From assembly GCA_024710005.1 (NCBI GenBank), contig JANJVQ010000015.1, positions 32,298 to 96,297 on the forward strand: 64,000 nt of DNA. The letters are read 5' to 3'. Source of the stretch: Paludibacter sp. (lineage in GTDB: Bacteria; Bacteroidota; Bacteroidia; Bacteroidales; Paludibacteraceae). Below the pieces are notes generated by a model. It was given only the letters and a program-made list of their open reading frames with translations, was not told where the DNA came from and made no database searches. A program made the position numbers and the translations under genes. How positions within the stretch are numbered: the stretch's first letter is position 1; the number at the start of each line of letters is the position of its first letter. Positions 8,249 through 16,410 of this stretch are shown one piece after another.

Positions 8249-9619
8249 TTATTTTTTAAATAATACACGAAATGCCTCCTCCACTTTCTTCACCCGGATG
8301 ATTTCCATGTTGATTTTGTCGAGGTTGAGGCCTTTGAGGTCGAAGTTGGGAATGATCATTTTGGTAAAACCGAGTTTTTCGGCTTCGCGGATACGTTGCT
8401 CGATGCGGTTGATGGGACGGATTTCGCCGGAGAGACCGACCTCACCGGCCATGCACACATGCTTTTCAATGGCGATATCCACATTGGAAGAAAGGATAGC
8501 AGAGATGACGGCCAGATCTATAGCCGGGTCATTGACCTTGATACCGCCGGCAATATTCAGGAAAACATCTTTTTGTGCTAATTTGAAACCCACGCGCTTT
8601 TCAAGTACAGCGAGTAACATATTCAGGCGGCGGAGGTCGAAACCGGTGGAGGAACGCTGAGGGGTACCGTAGGCTGCCGAGCTAACAAGTGATTGTACTT
8701 CAATCAGAAACGGCCGGATACCTTCTACGGCAGAAGCAATCGCTACACCGCTGAGTCCTTCATGGTTTTGCGACAACAATAATTCTGACGGGTTGTTTAC
8801 TTCCCGCAAGCCGTTGTGCTGCATTTCAAAAATGCCCAATTCGGCAGTACTTCCGAAGCGATTCTTAATGGCTCTTAAAATACGGTACATGTAATGCTGG
8901 TCACCTTCGAACTGCAAGACCGTATCCACGATGTGTTCCAGCACCTTCGGACCGGCAATGCTGCCTTCTTTGTTGATGTGCCCGATGAGCAACACGGGTG
9001 TTCCGGAACTTTTGCAGTACTTCAGTAAAGCCGCGGCACATTCACGCACCTGCGACACAGAGCCGGGAGAAGACTCGATGGTTTCGGTCGACACAGTCTG
9101 TATGGAATCGACCACCACCAAGTCGGGGTTGATGTTGCTGATGTGTACGAAAATCTGTTCGAGGGAGGTCTCGCTGACTACATAACAGTCGGCCGCATCG
9201 GGACTTAAGCGTTCCGCACGCAGCTTGATTTGCTTAACACTTTCTTCGCCTGAAACATAGAGTACTTTACGATTGCGGATGTTCAACACCACCTGCAACA
9301 CGAGTGTTGACTTACCAATACCCGGCTCGCCACCAATGAGTACGAGTGATCCGGGAACCAATCCCCCACCCAGTACCCGGTTCAGCTCACCCGAGTGCGT
9401 ATCAATCCGGCTTTCCTCGGTTGTTTCAACCTGAGAAATCAACACCGGCTTCTCCTTTGTCACCTGAATACCCGCCAGCTGGATGCTTTGTTTGCTCTCC
9501 TTGCTGATGATTTCTTCGACATAGGTATTCCATTCCCCGCAGGACGGACATTTTCCTATCCACTTCGGAGAATCGTTGCCACAGTTTTGGCAGACGTATA
9601 CGCTCTTGGTTTTTGCCAT
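8249..9619 (-). CDS. radA: DNA repair protein RadA
   Basis: A 456-residue RecA-related ATPase that acts on branched recombination intermediates. In order: an N-terminal zinc finger (C10, C13, C24, C27), the Walker A motif GGEPGIGKST, the RadA-specific KNRFG motif in IKNRFGSTAELGIFEM, and a C-terminal Lon-protease-like domain (VFLNIAGGIKVNDPAIDLAV, SGEIRPINRIEQRI). The length matches the family. The start ATG is 9619. An unusual inverted-repeat element lies between it and tpiA. Confidence 0.96.
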   Translation of the reverse strand: MAKTKSVYVCQNCGNDSPKWIGKCPSCGEWNTYVEEIISKESKQSIQLAGIQVTKEKPVLISQVETTEESRIDTHSGELNRVLGGGLVPGSLVLIGGEPGIGKSTLVLQVVLNIRNRKVLYVSGEESVKQIKLRAERLSPDAADCYVVSETSLEQIFVHISNINPDLVVVDSIQTVSTETIESSPGSVSQVRECAAALLKYCKSSGTPVLLIGHINKEGSIAGPKVLEHIVDTVLQFEGDQHYMYRILRAIKNRFGSTAELGIFEMQHNGLREVNNPSELLLSQNHEGLSGVAIASAVEGIRPFLIEVQSLVSSAAYGTPQRSSTGFDLRRLNMLLAVLEKRVGFKLAQKDVFLNIAGGIKVNDPAIDLAVISAILSSNVDIAIEKHVCMAGEVGLSGEIRPINRIEQRIREAEKLGFTKMIIPNFDLKGLNLDKINMEIIRVKKVEEAFRVLFKK

Positions 9620-9627
9620 TTTATTTT

Positions 9628-9738
9628 ACCATATAAGTCATATAAGTAACATATAAGTTTTGCTGGGTTAATTTTTCATAATATCAAAACCTAACAAGCA
9701 TTCTAAAGCTTATATGTTACTTATATGACTTATATGGT
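9628..9738. repeat. Long inverted repeat built of ATATAAGT units, copy 1
   Basis: Two perfect 30-base arms (9628-9657 and 9709-9738) are reverse complements, with 51 bases between them. Each arm is itself made of a short unit, ATATAAGT(C/AAC), repeated three times about every 9-10 bases. It fills the radA-tpiA gap. A related but less perfect element lies at 21697-21788. It could be a small mobile or extragenic repeat, or a terminator-like structure. Confidence 0.75.
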
Positions 9739-9746
9739 TTTATAGA

Positions 9747-10502
9747 TTAAAACGCGTCAATGATCGCTTTGAAGTCAGCCACTTTCAACGAAGCGCCACC
9801 AATCAAACCGCCATCCACATCGGGATTTGAGAATAATTCTTTGGCATTACCGGCATTGCAACTTCCACCATACAGGATAGAGCAATTATCAGCTACTTCC
9901 TGACCATATTTAGCAGCTAAAGTCTGACGAATAAACGCATGCATTTCCTGTGCCTGAGCAGCAGAAGCCGTTTTACCGGTTCCGATAGCCCATACCGGTT
10001 CGTAAGCCAGTACAATTTTACCGAAATCTTCAGCAGATAATTCGAATAATGAATCCACGATTTGAGATTTAACCACATCGAAATGTTTTTCAGCTTCTCT
10101 CTCAGCCAATACTTCACCAATACAGAAGATAGGAGTCAGTTCGTTTTTAAGCGCCAACTCAACTTTGGTTTTCAGCGTTTCTGCTGTTTCACCATAGTAA
10201 GCACGTCTTTCAGAGTGACCTAAAATAACATAATTAGCACCGGTAGATTTCACCATCGAAGCTGAAATTTCACCTGTATATGCGCCTGATTCCTTATCAG
10301 CACAGTTTTGAGCAGCTACCCCGATTTTGTTGGTATCGATGGCAGCAACCACGCTGGCAAGGTGGATAAACGGCGTACCGATTACCACATCACAATTTGG
10401 TGTTACCCCTTTCAGCGCGCCATTCAATTCTTCAGCCAACGCCAACCCTTCCTGCAGGGTTTTATTCATTTTCCAGTTACCTGCTACAATGTTTTTTCTC
10501 AT
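9747..10502 (-). CDS. tpiA: Triosephosphate isomerase
   Basis: A 251-residue glycolytic enzyme that interconverts dihydroxyacetone phosphate and glyceraldehyde 3-phosphate. The active site residues are in view: NWKMN (Lys11), the His of ILGHSERR and the Glu of [15 protein letters not shown], followed by the phosphate-binding GGSCNAGN and GGLIGGASL loops. I start at ATG 10502 ([13 protein letters not shown]); the longer frame adds 18 residues with no family match. It lies downstream of the BT_3928-like and DUF1599 genes; that grouping is familiar from other Bacteroidales. A palindromic repeat sits just upstream, in the gap of 99 bases. Confidence 0.96.
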   Translation of the reverse strand: MRKNIVAGNWKMNKTLQEGLALAEELNGALKGVTPNCDVVIGTPFIHLASVVAAIDTNKIGVAAQNCADKESGAYTGEISASMVKSTGANYVILGHSERRAYYGETAETLKTKVELALKNELTPIFCIGEVLAEREAEKHFDVVKSQIVDSLFELSAEDFGKIVLAYEPVWAIGTGKTASAAQAQEMHAFIRQTLAAKYGQEVADNCSILYGGSCNAGNAKELFSNPDVDGGLIGGASLKVADFKAIIDAF

Positions 10503-10557
10503 TTTTTTGTTTGATATTTTATGTTTGACAATGTTTTTATTTGAATTATATTCCACA

Positions 10558-10590
10558 AGACCTGTCAGGTTTTAAAAACCTGACAGGTCT
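10558..10590. repeat. 33-base palindromic repeat, copy 1
   Basis: Arms of 16 bases (AGACCTGTCAGGTTTT and its complement) flank one central base. An identical 33-base copy lies at 22081-22113. Both are intergenic, upstream of minus-strand genes. A decayed relative (AACCTGTC...GGCAGGTT) is visible near 6308-6331. Confidence 0.85.
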
Positions 10591-10601
10591 GATTGTTTTT
10601 A

Positions 10602-11747
10602 TCACAATCGTTTTCCATTCCATTTCCCCTTCACCGTTCCATCCACCAATTTCATCACCCCGGGATTGGCCCGTATCATGGTTTTAAGGGTTATCGGATC
10701 GGTTTTATAAAAGGGGAATGTGATTCCGTATTTCGTTTTAAATTCCTGAATATCCTGGGTGGAAGAAGCCGTCAGGGCATAAACTTTCTCCTCCGGATGT
10801 TCGTTCAGCTTGTATGCGACAAAATCCTTTACTTTTTCGATACCTTTCTCTGATGTTTTTTGCAGGTCATACATCACGATTAAATAGGTCGTCCCTTCAT
10901 AATTCAGCACTTCTTCCGTTACATCCTCAAATTCAGCCGTCAAAATCACCAAATCGTGGATAGGTGGTTTGTATCCTTCCGAAATCAGTTTGGTTTCCTG
11001 GTTGACAAATGTCCAGCTGGAATCCGGTAATTGGTCGATAGAGAATATTTTTCTGGATCCTTCCTTTTCGTATACAAAGTTATATTCATACACATCGCCC
11101 GGCGCATCATCAGGAACTTTCATTGCATCGGGAATATTTACACCAACTTTATACGGACGAAAATCCAACACCGGCAGGTGTGTCAGGTTATAAATCATAA
11201 AACCGAAAGATGCCACAAAAAAGACGATAATAAATCCCCATTCGACATTCGGCAGAAAAATCTTGCTGTATTTTTTCTGAAAAATAAGGAGTAATAAAGT
11301 CAGGATGAAAAAGAAAACATTTTTGTAGAAAGTCATCCAGTTACTTATTTTCAGGGCATCGCCGAAACACCCACAATCCGTAACCGGGTTATACAGGGCA
11401 ATATATAAAGTCAGCGGCGTCATAACCAGCATAAAAACGAAAGCCAGCCACGACGAGAACTTGAATTTAACCTGAAAAACGAGGTCCAGCCCGATGAGCA
11501 ATTCTATGGCAATCAGCAAAAAAGCAGCCGGGAAAGCCATGAAAGTCAGTCCGCCCCAAAACCCATCGAAAGCAGTAAGATAATCTTCAATTTTATAGAC
11601 TGTACCCAGCGGATCCACCGCCTTCACAAATCCGGAAAAGACAAATACCAATCCGATGAGCAGGCGGTTGGCATGCAGCAAAACCGGAAGCGTACCGAGC
11701 AGCTTACCCGATCCGGAAGTCCTGATATGTCTGCGCCTTCTTTTCAA
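10602..11747 (-). CDS. BT_3928-type membrane protein with DoxX-like domain
   Basis: A 381-residue protein. The N-terminal part has about four membrane segments of the DoxX type, with the motif DCGCFGD at about residues 136-142, resembling the cysteine pairs of MauE/DoxX thiol-redox proteins. The C-terminal half is soluble and resembles a thioredoxin-like or AhpC-like fold (VKDFVAYKLNEHPEEKVYALTAS). I infer a thiol-redox or electron role at the membrane; the exact reaction is unknown. The start is a TTG at 11747 that overlaps the TGA of the DUF1599 gene (TTGA), so translation is probably coupled; the next ATG lies after the first membrane segment and would remove it. Confidence 0.75.
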   Translation of the reverse strand: MKRRRRHIRTSGSGKLLGTLPVLLHANRLLIGLVFVFSGFVKAVDPLGTVYKIEDYLTAFDGFWGGLTFMAFPAAFLLIAIELLIGLDLVFQVKFKFSSWLAFVFMLVMTPLTLYIALYNPVTDCGCFGDALKISNWMTFYKNVFFFILTLLLLIFQKKYSKIFLPNVEWGFIIVFFVASFGFMIYNLTHLPVLDFRPYKVGVNIPDAMKVPDDAPGDVYEYNFVYEKEGSRKIFSIDQLPDSSWTFVNQETKLISEGYKPPIHDLVILTAEFEDVTEEVLNYEGTTYLIVMYDLQKTSEKGIEKVKDFVAYKLNEHPEEKVYALTASSTQDIQEFKTKYGITFPFYKTDPITLKTMIRANPGVMKLVDGTVKGKWNGKRL

Positions 11748-12286
11748 GAATTTTCCTCCATTTTTATCAAACCGAAGACCGCGTAGTTAATCATATCGAA
11801 GTAATTGGCATCGATGCCTTCGGAAATAATGGTTACACCCTGGTTATCTTCAATCTGTTTGGTGCGGTTTATTTTCATCAGGATTAAATCCGTGTACGAT
11901 TCCATGCGCATCGAACGCCAGGCTTCATCGTAATCATGGTTTTTAGCCATCATCAGTTCTTTGGCCTGTTGTAAATATTTATTGTAAAGTGCCAGTCCGT
12001 TATCATAACTCAGGTCATCCGCTTCCGAAACACCTAGTTCCAACTGAATTAATCCAATTACACCATAATTCACAATCGCGATTAATTCAGAACGGATTCC
12101 TTCATCCACTTTAGCCACGCCTTTGGTTTCGATACTACGGATACGGTTGGCTTTGATATAAATCTGGTCGGTCACTGATTTCGGGCGTAGAATGCGCCAG
12201 GAAGCGCCGTAATCCTTCATTTTCTTGGTAAAAATATCACGGCAAATGGTGGCAACCTGATCGAATTGTTTGTCGGTGTGGCTCAT
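11744..12286 (-). CDS. DUF1599 protein (two tandem copies of the domain)
   Basis: The 180-residue protein contains two copies of the DUF1599 unit (about residues 15-85 and 105-175), each with a conserved pattern: KMKDYGASWR...IKANRIRSIE in the first and KNHDYDEAWRSMR...MKINRTKQIE in the second. The function is not established; the family is sometimes annotated as 'nucleotide modification associated'. I use ATG 12286; the longer frame starts at a TTG inside the promoter. It leads the DUF1599 > DoxX-like > tpiA gene series. Confidence 0.82.
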   Translation of the reverse strand: MSHTDKQFDQVATICRDIFTKKMKDYGASWRILRPKSVTDQIYIKANRIRSIETKGVAKVDEGIRSELIAIVNYGVIGLIQLELGVSEADDLSYDNGLALYNKYLQQAKELMMAKNHDYDEAWRSMRMESYTDLILMKINRTKQIEDNQGVTIISEGIDANYFDMINYAVFGLIKMEENS

Positions 12287-12311
12287 ACTGACAGCTATTT
12301 TTTTTGAGCAA

Positions 12312-12342
12312 CAAAGGTACAATTATTTGTTGAAATGAACAA
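12312..12342 (-). promoter_or_regulatory. Promoter of the DUF1599 gene
   Basis: Minus strand: TTG (12342-12340), 20 bases, TACCTTTG (12319-12312). The predicted leader to ATG 12286 is about 20 bases. Confidence 0.7.
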
Positions 12343-12441
12343 CGGGAAAATTAGTCTAAGGTCAACCAGTTACTGCCTGAAGTAAGATAAAGATGCTTTG
12401 CATTTCCGTTAAAACCATTAAATAACTTTAACAATGATATA

Positions 12442-12473
12442 TTTGTTTGTCTCAACATATCCCAATACATTTG
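12442..12473 (+). promoter_or_regulatory. Promoter of the YeiH-type exporter gene
   Basis: TTTG (12442-12445), 20 bases, TACATTTG (12466-12473). The GTG start codon follows 20 bases after the -7 box. An extra TATATTTG overlaps the -33 element. Confidence 0.65.
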
Positions 12474-12492
12474 CAGCCTTTATTCAGCAGCG

Positions 12493-13452
12493 GTGAAAAT
12501 AAATAAGGTATCAGATAAATTTAAAAGCCCAAATGACTCAGGTAAATATTCCGGTTGGATATACCTGGCCGGCATATTGATGTGTTTTTTCCCCTTTGTT
12601 TCTCCTGCCATATCCCTGACCGCCGGTTTGCTTTTATCTCTGATTGGTATCAGACATGACTACATTCACCGGCACACGGCTACAATCCTGCAACTTTCCA
12701 TCGTTTTATTGGGTTTCGGGATGAATCTCGACGATGTCATTCATGCTTCCAAAAGTGGTTTTATTGAAACGCTGGTCTCTGTTACGACAGTCATGATCCT
12801 GGGTATTCTGTTAGGGAAACTCTTTAAAATAGAAAAAAATATTGCACTGTTGATTTCCACCGGGACAGCCATTTGCGGTGGCAGTGCCATTGCTGCGGTT
12901 GCGCCCATCCTCAAAAGTAAAAATTACCAGAACTCATTCGCACTGATTGTCGTATTCGTTCTCAATGCAGTCGCGCTGTTGTTGTTCCCATTCATCGGGC
13001 ACAAACTGGGATTGAGTCAGGAAGTCTTTGGCAACTGGGCAGCCATCGCCATTCACGACACCAGTTCCGTAGTTGGTGCAGGCGCCATTTACGGAGAAAA
13101 AGCCCTGCAGATAGCCACCACCGTGAAACTGATCCGTGCCCTGTGGATCATCCCGCTTTCGTTGGTGATAGCGCTGTTAAACAAACGCGACGGCAAGCAT
13201 GCCATTCAATTCCCCTGGTTCATTCTGTTTTTTGTGTTGGCCATCCTCTTTGCCAATTTCTTCCCTTCGTTCGAACAAAGTTATCTTCATCTCAACTGGC
13301 TGGGGAAACGCAGCATGGTCATCGCTCTGTTCCTCATTGGCTCCAACATCACCATCCGGCAAATCCGGCAATCGGGTGCTAAAAGTTTTGCTTATGGCAT
13401 CGTGCTGTGGATTGTAACTGCAATTGGGTCACTGGTGTTTATGAGTTGGTAG
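12493..13452 (+). CDS. yeiH: YeiH-family putative sulfate exporter
   Basis: A 319-residue inner-membrane protein with eight or more hydrophobic segments. Family signatures are LLGFGMNLDDV, the glycine-rich STGTAICGGSAIAAVAP and AIHDTSSVVGAGAIYG. The family (UPF0324) is annotated as putative sulfate exporter, and relatives are linked to export of sulfate or other sulfonate-derived anions; direct evidence is limited. The start is a GTG at 12493, set by the promoter upstream. It is 3 kb from the Hdr-like and sulfur-carrier operon, which makes a sulfur link tempting but unproven. Confidence 0.85.
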   Translation: MKINKVSDKFKSPNDSGKYSGWIYLAGILMCFFPFVSPAISLTAGLLLSLIGIRHDYIHRHTATILQLSIVLLGFGMNLDDVIHASKSGFIETLVSVTTVMILGILLGKLFKIEKNIALLISTGTAICGGSAIAAVAPILKSKNYQNSFALIVVFVLNAVALLLFPFIGHKLGLSQEVFGNWAAIAIHDTSSVVGAGAIYGEKALQIATTVKLIRALWIIPLSLVIALLNKRDGKHAIQFPWFILFFVLAILFANFFPSFEQSYLHLNWLGKRSMVIALFLIGSNITIRQIRQSGAKSFAYGIVLWIVTAIGSLVFMSW

Positions 13453-13514
13453 CTTTCTAATTATTGCAATTTTAAATAATACTATTACTTTTGGGGTTAT
13501 CAATCATTTAAAAT

Positions 13515-13868
13515 ATGAAAATCATCCCCCACAGCACCAACATTGCCGAAGTAATATCTGAAACTCCTGTCATCAACAAAATTGAAGATGGAGTAGATTT
13601 ATTAGGAAACCTCTATTATCAGGGATTTGATAAAATTATCCTGCATGAAGAAAACATCACGCCGGATTTTTTTGTTCTAAGCACCGGGATTGCCGGTGAA
13701 ATACTGCAAAAGTTTTCCACCTACCGTGTACGATTAGCGATAGTGGGTGATTTTTCAAAATACGGCAGCAAAAGCCTGCGGGATTTTATCTACGAAAGCA
13801 ACAAAGGGAAACACATCTGCTTTGTGGCAAACATTGAGGATGCAATTGAAATGCTTTCAAAAAAATGA
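13515..13868 (+). CDS. DUF4180 protein
   Basis: A 117-residue soluble protein of the DUF4180 family: the N-terminal strand-helix VINKIEDGVDLLGNLYYQGFDKIILHE and the C-terminal RVRLAIVGDFSKYGSKSLRDFIYESNKG are typical. The function is unknown. Its TGA overlaps the ATG of the next gene (ATGA), so the two are translated together. Confidence 0.8.
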   Translation: MKIIPHSTNIAEVISETPVINKIEDGVDLLGNLYYQGFDKIILHEENITPDFFVLSTGIAGEILQKFSTYRVRLAIVGDFSKYGSKSLRDFIYESNKGKHICFVANIEDAIEMLSKK

Positions 13869-14467
13869 TGAAAAATAAACCTGAAATCAAAAAACAATAT
13901 CAGATGGAAAGAACTGTGATTTTTTTCGAAACACAAGATCAATTCAGAATCTGGCTTGAGCAACACCACGAAAAACAGACAGAACTGATTGTTGGGTATT
14001 ATAAAGTAGGAACCGGTAAACCTTCGATGACCTGGTCGGAATCGGTTGACCAGGCACTTTGCTTTGGCTGGATTGACGGGGTCCGGAGATCCATCGATGA
14101 GGAAAGTTATTGCATACGTTTTACCCCCAGAAGAAGCAAAAGCATCTGGAGCGCCGTCAACATCAGGAAAATGGAAGAACTCACAAAAGCTGGGCTGATG
14201 AAACCTGCCGGACTAAAAATCTTTAATGAATGGAAAGATAAAAAATCAGCAAATTATTCCTATGAAAATAAGATACTAACACTTAATCCGGATTATGAGA
14301 AACAATTCAAAGACGATAAGGCGGCATGGGAATTCTTCACAAAACAAGCCCCATCCTATAGAAAGGCAATAATAAACTGGATTATGAGTGCTAAGCAGGA
14401 AAAAACCAGGCAACAAAGATTGGATAAAGCAATTAATGCAAGCGGAATGAATCAAAAAATTTATTAA
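13865..14467 (+). CDS. YdeI/OmpD-associated family protein
   Basis: The 200-residue protein matches the YdeI family: FFETQDQFRIWLEQHH, ELIVGYYKVGTGKPSMTW, then SVDQALCFGWIDG and RFTPRRSKSIWSAVN. Its C-terminal part (KQAPSYRKAIINWIMSAKQEKTRQQRL) is the helical unit also seen in 'bacteriocin-protection' proteins. The role is poorly defined, with hints at antimicrobial peptide tolerance in other bacteria. It overlaps the DUF4180 gene by four bases and is followed 10 bases later by a DUF1801 gene, so the three form an operon. An internal ATG at 13904 (MERTVIFF) is a possible alternative start. Confidence 0.8.
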   Translation: MMKNKPEIKKQYQMERTVIFFETQDQFRIWLEQHHEKQTELIVGYYKVGTGKPSMTWSESVDQALCFGWIDGVRRSIDEESYCIRFTPRRSKSIWSAVNIRKMEELTKAGLMKPAGLKIFNEWKDKKSANYSYENKILTLNPDYEKQFKDDKAAWEFFTKQAPSYRKAIINWIMSAKQEKTRQQRLDKAINASGMNQKIY

Positions 14468-14477
14468 ACACACTATC

Positions 14478-14840
14478 ATGAACAAGATCGATCAATACAT
14501 CCAACAATTCCCGGAAGAAACCCGTGATATTCTGAACAAAATCAGGGCATTAATCAAAAAGCATGCACCTGATGCTATAGAATCTATTGCCTATGGGATG
14601 CCGGCATATAAACTCAATAAAAAACCGCTGGTGTATTTTGCTGCTTATAATACCCACATCGGATTTTACGCGACACCTTTGGGACATGAAGCGTTCAAAG
14701 AGGAACTTTCAAAATATAAGCAGGGTAAGGGATCTGTACAGTTCCCGCTTGATCAGTCAATACCTTATGATTTGATTGTGTGTATGGTGAAGTTGAGGGT
14801 GCAGGAGACTGGATTTAAAATAAATCAGAAAACAAAATAA
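14478..14840 (+). CDS. DUF1801 (YdhG-type) protein
   Basis: A 120-residue protein with the DUF1801 core: YIQQFPEETRDILNKIRALI, then ESIAYGMPAYKLN and HIGFYATPLGHEAF. Relatives include a frataxin-like iron-handling protein in Firmicutes and YdhG proteins; function here is not known. It is the third gene of the DUF4180-YdeI-DUF1801 operon. Confidence 0.85.
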   Translation: MNKIDQYIQQFPEETRDILNKIRALIKKHAPDAIESIAYGMPAYKLNKKPLVYFAAYNTHIGFYATPLGHEAFKEELSKYKQGKGSVQFPLDQSIPYDLIVCMVKLRVQETGFKINQKTK

Positions 14841-14888
14841 AAGATTCATCTGTTATAATTTATGTCATTTTATAACAATTGTTAGCAC

Positions 14889-15362
14889 ATGAATCTGATT
14901 GAAAAAGTTTCAGTAATTTTTATATCTGTATTAATCTCAATGATAAGCGGAAATACATCAATTGTCTCAGCACAAATTCCCCAAAACGGTGTATACGCAG
15001 AACTATTAGGTACAGGGATACTGGCAACTGTAAATTATGAACGGTATTTTCCAATTACAAAAAACAGTCACCTGGGTGCCAACATCGGACTTGGATTTCC
15101 CGAAAAAAATTATCCTGACAATCCCTATATTCCACTTACATTGACTTACAGTCTTGGATCAGGTAAAAATTTTCTGGAAACCGGAATTGGCATGACATAC
15201 AGAACCGACCTTGCTGCAAAAGCACATTTGGTGTTAGGTTATAAACGAATGTCACAAAACGGCCTGCTATTAAAATTCAGAATCACACCTATTATGGGAA
15301 CAACCAATGATCGTTTCGTTTTCTTACCCTGGTTAGGTATTGCATTAGGTTATTCTTTTTAA
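14889..15362 (+). CDS. Small outer-membrane beta-barrel-like protein, unrecognised
   Basis: A 157-residue protein with an N-terminal signal peptide (hydrophobic residues about 8-28, then SAQIPQ). The rest alternates polar and hydrophobic residues in short strands ending in aromatic residues and finishes GIALGYSF, a typical barrel C-terminus with a final Phe. I infer a small outer-membrane barrel of 6-8 strands. I do not recognise a named family. It converges on the Hdr-like operon with only one base between the stop codons. Confidence 0.65.
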   Translation: MNLIEKVSVIFISVLISMISGNTSIVSAQIPQNGVYAELLGTGILATVNYERYFPITKNSHLGANIGLGFPEKNYPDNPYIPLTLTYSLGSGKNFLETGIGMTYRTDLAAKAHLVLGYKRMSQNGLLLKFRITPIMGTTNDRFVFLPWLGIALGYSF

Positions 15363-15363
15363 T

Positions 15364-16407
15364 TCACCCCTTCAATTTACCAAAATACATAGCAAACGAC
15401 CGGTACAAAAAATGGGTCCACTTGCCAAAAGGAACAATAATCAAGGCCCATTGCACTAGGATGGTAAAATGAACAATATACAACCATTTATTGGCTTCTA
15501 ACCACGACATGTCCTGAAAGAATTTCACAAAAAAAGCCGTCAGCCCCATAAGTAGCAACCATACCACGAAAAGCCAGTCGGCAGGCTGCGATTTTTTAGT
15601 CAACGTGGAGGTTTTGCGAACACGATGCGACACGAAATCTATGGTCACGATAAATACTACCGCACTGAGCACGTAACCTAAAATGTGCACGAACAGACTT
15701 TCAGTCGAAAACCAGTTGAGAAAAACGGTAGTGAACAGCAGCGACAAATAAGCAATCACGAGGATAAAATGCTCAAACCAGCGCAGGCGGTTGTCATCGC
15801 AACCCAACGAGCGTTTCTGGGTGAACATGTGCACAAACAACTCACCGAGTGAAGTCACATATTTCATAAAGGGAACTTTCACGTTGGGTTTCAGGATGGT
15901 AAAATACCACATCCGGATAAGGTTGGGTAACAAAATAACCACACCCACCGTCCCGATGGCAACTTTTTCGAAGACATGGCCGACTTCCATCAAATGTGCT
16001 AAGTTGAAATCCTGCCGGATGGCATACAACAGTACGCCCAACAAGGTCAATACAAATACTGCAATCGTGAACGGCAGCGACTTGTACAGCAAACCCGACA
16101 GTCCGGTCCAGTCGTACTGCGCCATTAGCCAGCGGCGGAGACTCATCATCAACTCACTTGGGTCGGCCTGTCGCGGACAATCCGTGGTACATTCGCCACA
16201 AGCATAACACTGCCAGGGTTTCAACGATGATTTTATTTCATCTTCCAACCCTAGCATTGTATATCGCACCATCTCCCTCGGAAAAGAACTCTCTGCCGTG
16301 GAAAGCGAACAAATTGCCGTGCAGTTACCACAATTGTAACACGCACTGAAATCTTTTTCTCCGTATTTATATAGTTCCGACACGAAATCGGGATTCACTC
16401 TTGCCAT
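15364..16407 (-). CDS. HdrC/QmoC-like membrane iron-sulfur subunit
   Basis: The 347-residue protein has an N-terminal HdrC-type ferredoxin domain with two CX2CX2CX3C sites (C23, C26, C29, C33 and C67, C70, C73, C77), each probably holding a [4Fe-4S] cluster; both end in a Pro- or Ser-containing turn (CSLST, CPRQA). About six membrane segments follow (residues 105-340), with His residues near their ends that could bind heme b, as in QmoC and HdrE. This is the fused HdrC-HdrE layout of the Qmo complex, which links iron-sulfur/flavin subunits to menaquinone. It is the last gene of the Hdr-like operon, three bases after hdrA. The family layout is seen directly; the quinone link is inferred. Confidence 0.85.
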   Translation of the reverse strand: MARVNPDFVSELYKYGEKDFSACYNCGNCTAICSLSTAESSFPREMVRYTMLGLEDEIKSSLKPWQCYACGECTTDCPRQADPSELMMSLRRWLMAQYDWTGLSGLLYKSLPFTIAVFVLTLLGVLLYAIRQDFNLAHLMEVGHVFEKVAIGTVGVVILLPNLIRMWYFTILKPNVKVPFMKYVTSLGELFVHMFTQKRSLGCDDNRLRWFEHFILVIAYLSLLFTTVFLNWFSTESLFVHILGYVLSAVVFIVTIDFVSHRVRKTSTLTKKSQPADWLFVVWLLLMGLTAFFVKFFQDMSWLEANKWLYIVHFTILVQWALIIVPFGKWTHFLYRSFAMYFGKLKG

Positions 16408-16410
16408 ACA

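Noticed and set aside
9628..9738. A full insertion sequence
   Set aside because: The inverted repeats enclose only 51 bases and no transposase frame; a small extragenic element is more likely.
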